Assembly: GCF_010111755.1 (NCBI RefSeq)
Contig: NC_088961.1
Span: 1,054,001 to 1,118,000 of the forward strand
Origin: Nakaseomyces glabratus
Taxonomy: Eukaryota; Ascomycota; Saccharomycetes; Saccharomycetales; Saccharomycetaceae
DNA: 64,000 nucleotides
Reading direction: 5' to 3'
Part shown: positions 61,822-64,000 of the stretch, piece after piece
Layout of the letters: the number at the start of each line of letters is the position of its first letter
Numbering within the stretch: position 1 is the first letter of the stretch
Made by a program: the position numbers and the translations under genes
Notes under the pieces: model-generated
Told to the model about the DNA's origin: nothing
Database searches by the model: none
What the model saw: only the letters and a program-made list of their open reading frames with translations

Positions 61822-62217
61822 ATGTCTGCTAAAGCCGAAAAGAAGCCTGCCTCCAAAGCCCCAGCTGAGAAGAAGCCAGCTGCCAAGAAGACTGCTCCAT
61901 CTTCCGATGGTAAGAAGAGAACTAAGGCTAGAAAGGAGACTTACTCCTCTTACATCTACAAAGTTTTGAAGCAAACTCACCCAGACACCGGTATCTCTCA
62001 AAAGTCCATGTCTATTCTAAACTCCTTCGTTAACGATATCTTCGAAAGAATCGCTTCCGAAGCCTCCAAGTTGGCTGCTTACAACAAGAAGTCTACCATC
62101 TCCGCTAGAGAAATCCAAACCGCCGTTAGATTGATCTTGCCAGGTGAATTGGCTAAGCACGCCGTCTCTGAAGGTACTAGAGCTGTTACCAAGTACTCTT
62201 CTTCCACTCAAGCTTAA
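61822..62217 (+). CDS. HTB1: Histone H2B
   Basis: Protein of 131 residues, the same length as S. cerevisiae H2B, ATG at 61822. A Lys/Ala-rich N-terminal tail ([19 protein letters not shown]) is followed by the histone fold: [60 protein letters not shown]. The C-terminal helix reads [14 protein letters not shown] and contains the lysine ubiquitinated by Bre1/Rad6 (equivalent to K123). Codon bias is extreme, as expected for a core histone. It pairs with H2A across the divergent promoter. Confidence 0.98.
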   Translation: MSAKAEKKPASKAPAEKKPAAKKTAPSSDGKKRTKARKETYSSYIYKVLKQTHPDTGISQKSMSILNSFVNDIFERIASEASKLAAYNKKSTISAREIQTAVRLILPGELAKHAVSEGTRAVTKYSSSTQA

Positions 62218-63028
62218 ACTATGAAATCATAAAGAAAATATTTTTACTAATTTTTCTGTGTTTTTCATTAACAATCCCAAAAAAATAAATCCACATTTCA
62301 TTTCACACAGCACTAAAATAATTATATTATTTTGCAAATGTTTTATTTCTCACTTACTATTTTTTTTTACTTTCTAATATGATTTGATGACGCAAAGAAT
62401 GGCACATCATTCTGGGTATTAATTATCATGGGTTTTCTCTCCATCTGGGTCGGTAAATATATATCAAATTCAAAATATGTATTTTCAAATTATTTTTCTT
62501 TAATAATTAGATAGAAGTTATATATTCAGCTTCTATCGACATGTATAATAGCAAATCCGAATAAGCCTTATTATTTTTGAACTATAATAGTTGATTGTAT
62601 GTCTTTTGATGTATTTCAGTTTTTACTTCTCTTTACCCTTAATACGTAATGTTATGTGTTTACTCTTTAAGATTCAACATCTGCTCATCTACCAATCTTG
62701 TCCGAATAGTAGAATATCATATCCAAAATATAAATTTATAGTACCAAATTACAAACAATCAATAAATTCAAGATTCTATCTGTATAAATCAAATAACCTC
62801 ATTATAACTACAGTGTTACACAATAAAATACATAAACGTTGCAATATGATGCTGAAATGTAGAACATTTCTTTCTACCCTTGTTAATTTCTTTAAAGCGC
62901 CAACGATAGACTACTTACCCAATAGCTACTAACAGCTACTTTGCACCTCTTAACTTCATTTACATTTACATATACCTAGTATATCGCCCGTCTTCTGGGT
63001 AAGTTTGCAGGCTATTGCACTAAATTTG

Positions 63029-63034
63029 ACGCGT
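63029..63034. promoter_or_regulatory. MCB element (ACGCGT) upstream of RAD27
   Basis: Perfect ACGCGT, 261 bp upstream of the RAD27 ATG: the MBF (Mbp1-Swi6) site for G1/S expression of DNA replication genes. Confidence 0.75.
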
Positions 63035-63079
63035 AAGAACGTTTATATTTCAATAGTTCAATGTCGAATTCTTTATTTT

Positions 63080-63085
63080 ACGCGT
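63080..63085. promoter_or_regulatory. Second MCB element (ACGCGT) upstream of RAD27
   Basis: Second perfect ACGCGT, 51 bp from the first and 210 bp upstream of the ATG. Paired MCBs are typical of strongly periodic S-phase genes. Confidence 0.75.
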
Positions 63086-63294
63086 TACCTTTGCTCGCGT
63101 CCGTGAAAAATTCAGGTCCGAAGAGCTGGATGCGATGAGTTATCCTTTAAGCTTGGTAAAGACTTCAATAACTATCAGGAAAACTTACCATTGGCAATTG
63201 ATTTAAGCTGTTTGGTAAGTTTTCATAGACACTTCAGATTGCTCACAGTTAGACGATTTAGGATCTAACAGACGCAGAAGACTTACCGACTAAC

Positions 63295-64000
63295 ATGGGT
63301 ATTAAAGGTTTAAACTCGATCATAACTGAGCATGTGCCAAGCGCTATAAGAAAGAGCGATATCAAGGCGTTCTTTGGCCGTAAGGTGGCCATTGATGCGT
63401 CCATGTCCTTGTATCAGTTTTTAATTGCTGTACGACAACAGGATGGTGGCCAGCTTTCTACTGAAACCGGTGAGACTACATCACATTTGATGGGTATGTT
63501 CTATAGAACTCTGAGGATGATTGATAATGGTATCAAGCCATGTTATGTGTTTGATGGTAAACCACCCGTTTTAAAATCCCATGAACTAGATAAGAGAACC
63601 AGCAGAAGGGAAGAAACCGAAAAGAAGCTGGCTGAAGCCACAGAAGAAGCAGAGAAGATGAAGCACGAGAGAAGGTTGGTAAAAGTCTCCAAAGAGCATA
63701 ATGATGAGGCTAAAAAGCTGTTAGAACTTATGGGAATTCCTTATGTTAATGCACCAGGTGAAGCAGAAGCTCAATGTGCCGAGCTAGCCAAGAAGGGTAA
63801 AGTATACGCTGCTGCAAGTGAAGACATGGATACTCTCTGTTACAGAACTCCATATCTATTAAGGCATTTAACATTTTCAGAAGCAAGAAAAGAACCCATC
63901 CACGAGATCAATACAGAAATTGTCTTGCAAGGCCTTGAGCTAACCATCGACCAATTCATTGACTTGGGTATAATGCTTGGTTGCGATTACTGTGATAGTA
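63295..64000 (+). CDS. RAD27: Flap endonuclease FEN1/Rad27 (5' part; runs off window)
   Basis: The ATG at 63295 opens [20 protein letters not shown]; about 235 codons are present and the frame is still open at the edge, where a full Rad27 would be about 380 residues. Visible motifs include the N-terminal Gly2 active-site start, [20 protein letters not shown] (metal-binding Asp34), CYVFDGKPP (Asp86), and [20 protein letters not shown] (Glu158, Glu160). [10 protein letters not shown] (Asp179, Asp181) and LGCDYCDS complete the nuclease site as far as it is present. Rad27 removes 5' flaps during Okazaki fragment maturation and long-patch repair. In S. cerevisiae the gene is YKL113C, so it lies across a synteny break from HTB1. 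Confidence 0.97.
   Translation, partial: MGIKGLNSIITEHVPSAIRKSDIKAFFGRKVAIDASMSLYQFLIAVRQQDGGQLSTETGETTSHLMGMFYRTLRMIDNGIKPCYVFDGKPPVLKSHELDKRTSRREETEKKLAEATEEAEKMKHERRLVKVSKEHNDEAKKLLELMGIPYVNAPGEAEAQCAELAKKGKVYAAASEDMDTLCYRTPYLLRHLTFSEARKEPIHEINTEIVLQGLELTIDQFIDLGIMLGCDYCDS

Larger units (their letters stand above)
62218..63294. promoter_or_regulatory. HTB1-RAD27 intergenic region
   Basis: 1.08 kb, very AT-rich over the first 700 bp, which could include a replication origin; I could not confirm one by motif. The last about 270 bp hold two MCB elements and form the RAD27 promoter. The longest open frame (62591-62932) has no convincing start and is not called. Confidence 0.6.

Noticed and set aside
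62591..62932. 113-codon frame between HTB1 and RAD27
   Set aside because: Begins at TTG, and the translation is a Phe/Leu/Tyr/Asn-rich product of AT-rich DNA.

Overview
The window is nuclear DNA of a budding yeast of the Saccharomycetaceae. It is AT-rich and gene-dense, with mostly intronless genes, a GTATGT-type intron in a ribosomal protein gene, a short-intron tRNA-Tyr, Rap1 sites at a ribosomal protein gene and MCB boxes at RAD27. Nearly every protein has a clear Saccharomyces cerevisiae counterpart. Gene content, divergence and a lone peroxisomal catalase fit Nakaseomyces glabratus (Candida glabrata), possibly chromosome K. That species call is recall plus inference and was not tested by a search. 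About 32 protein genes and one tRNA are supported. Several start codons were corrected because the longest open frame begins at TTG or GTG.

Left part (1-18.6 kb), a mosaic of small syntenic pieces: GID11 and PCD1 (YLR149C/YLR151C, without the intervening STM1); CTA1 catalase with stress-response sites; CMC4; an old yellow enzyme paralogue in a large gap; RPL36 with a 684-nt intron; MRPL24; GYL1; COX14. CMC4, RPL36, MRPL24 and GYL1 correspond to the YMR192-YMR194 region.

Middle part (19.3-46.7 kb), almost colinear with S. cerevisiae YDR234-YDR249: LYS4, PRP42, FMN1, MRPL7, an extra bacterial-type acetyltransferase, SEC26, the YDR239C homologue, SNU56, tRNA-Tyr, PRP28, PEX5, MNN10, TRS23, VHS1, the YDR248C gluconokinase and the YDR249C F-box-like gene. 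Right part (46.9-62.2 kb), the YDR231-YDR224 block in reverse order: COX20, IVY1, PCF11, SIR4, ADK1, H2A and H2B. RAD27 (FEN1) then begins and runs off the right edge.

Functional themes recur without forming an operon-like system. Peroxisome: PEX5, CTA1, PCD1. U1 snRNP and splicing: PRP42, SNU56, PRP28. Secretion: SEC26, TRS23, MNN10. Mitochondrion: COX14, COX20, CMC4, MRPL24, MRPL7, FMN1. Chromatin and DNA: SIR4, H2A/H2B, RAD27. I see no mobile element, CRISPR array or clearly new multi-gene system. The best leads are an old yellow enzyme lacking two of its usual active-site residues, a GC-rich island between the Rap1 sites and RPL36, a duplicated Spt10-site module in the histone promoter, long open 5' extensions of FMN1 and IVY1, and an acetyltransferase inserted into an otherwise conserved gene block.
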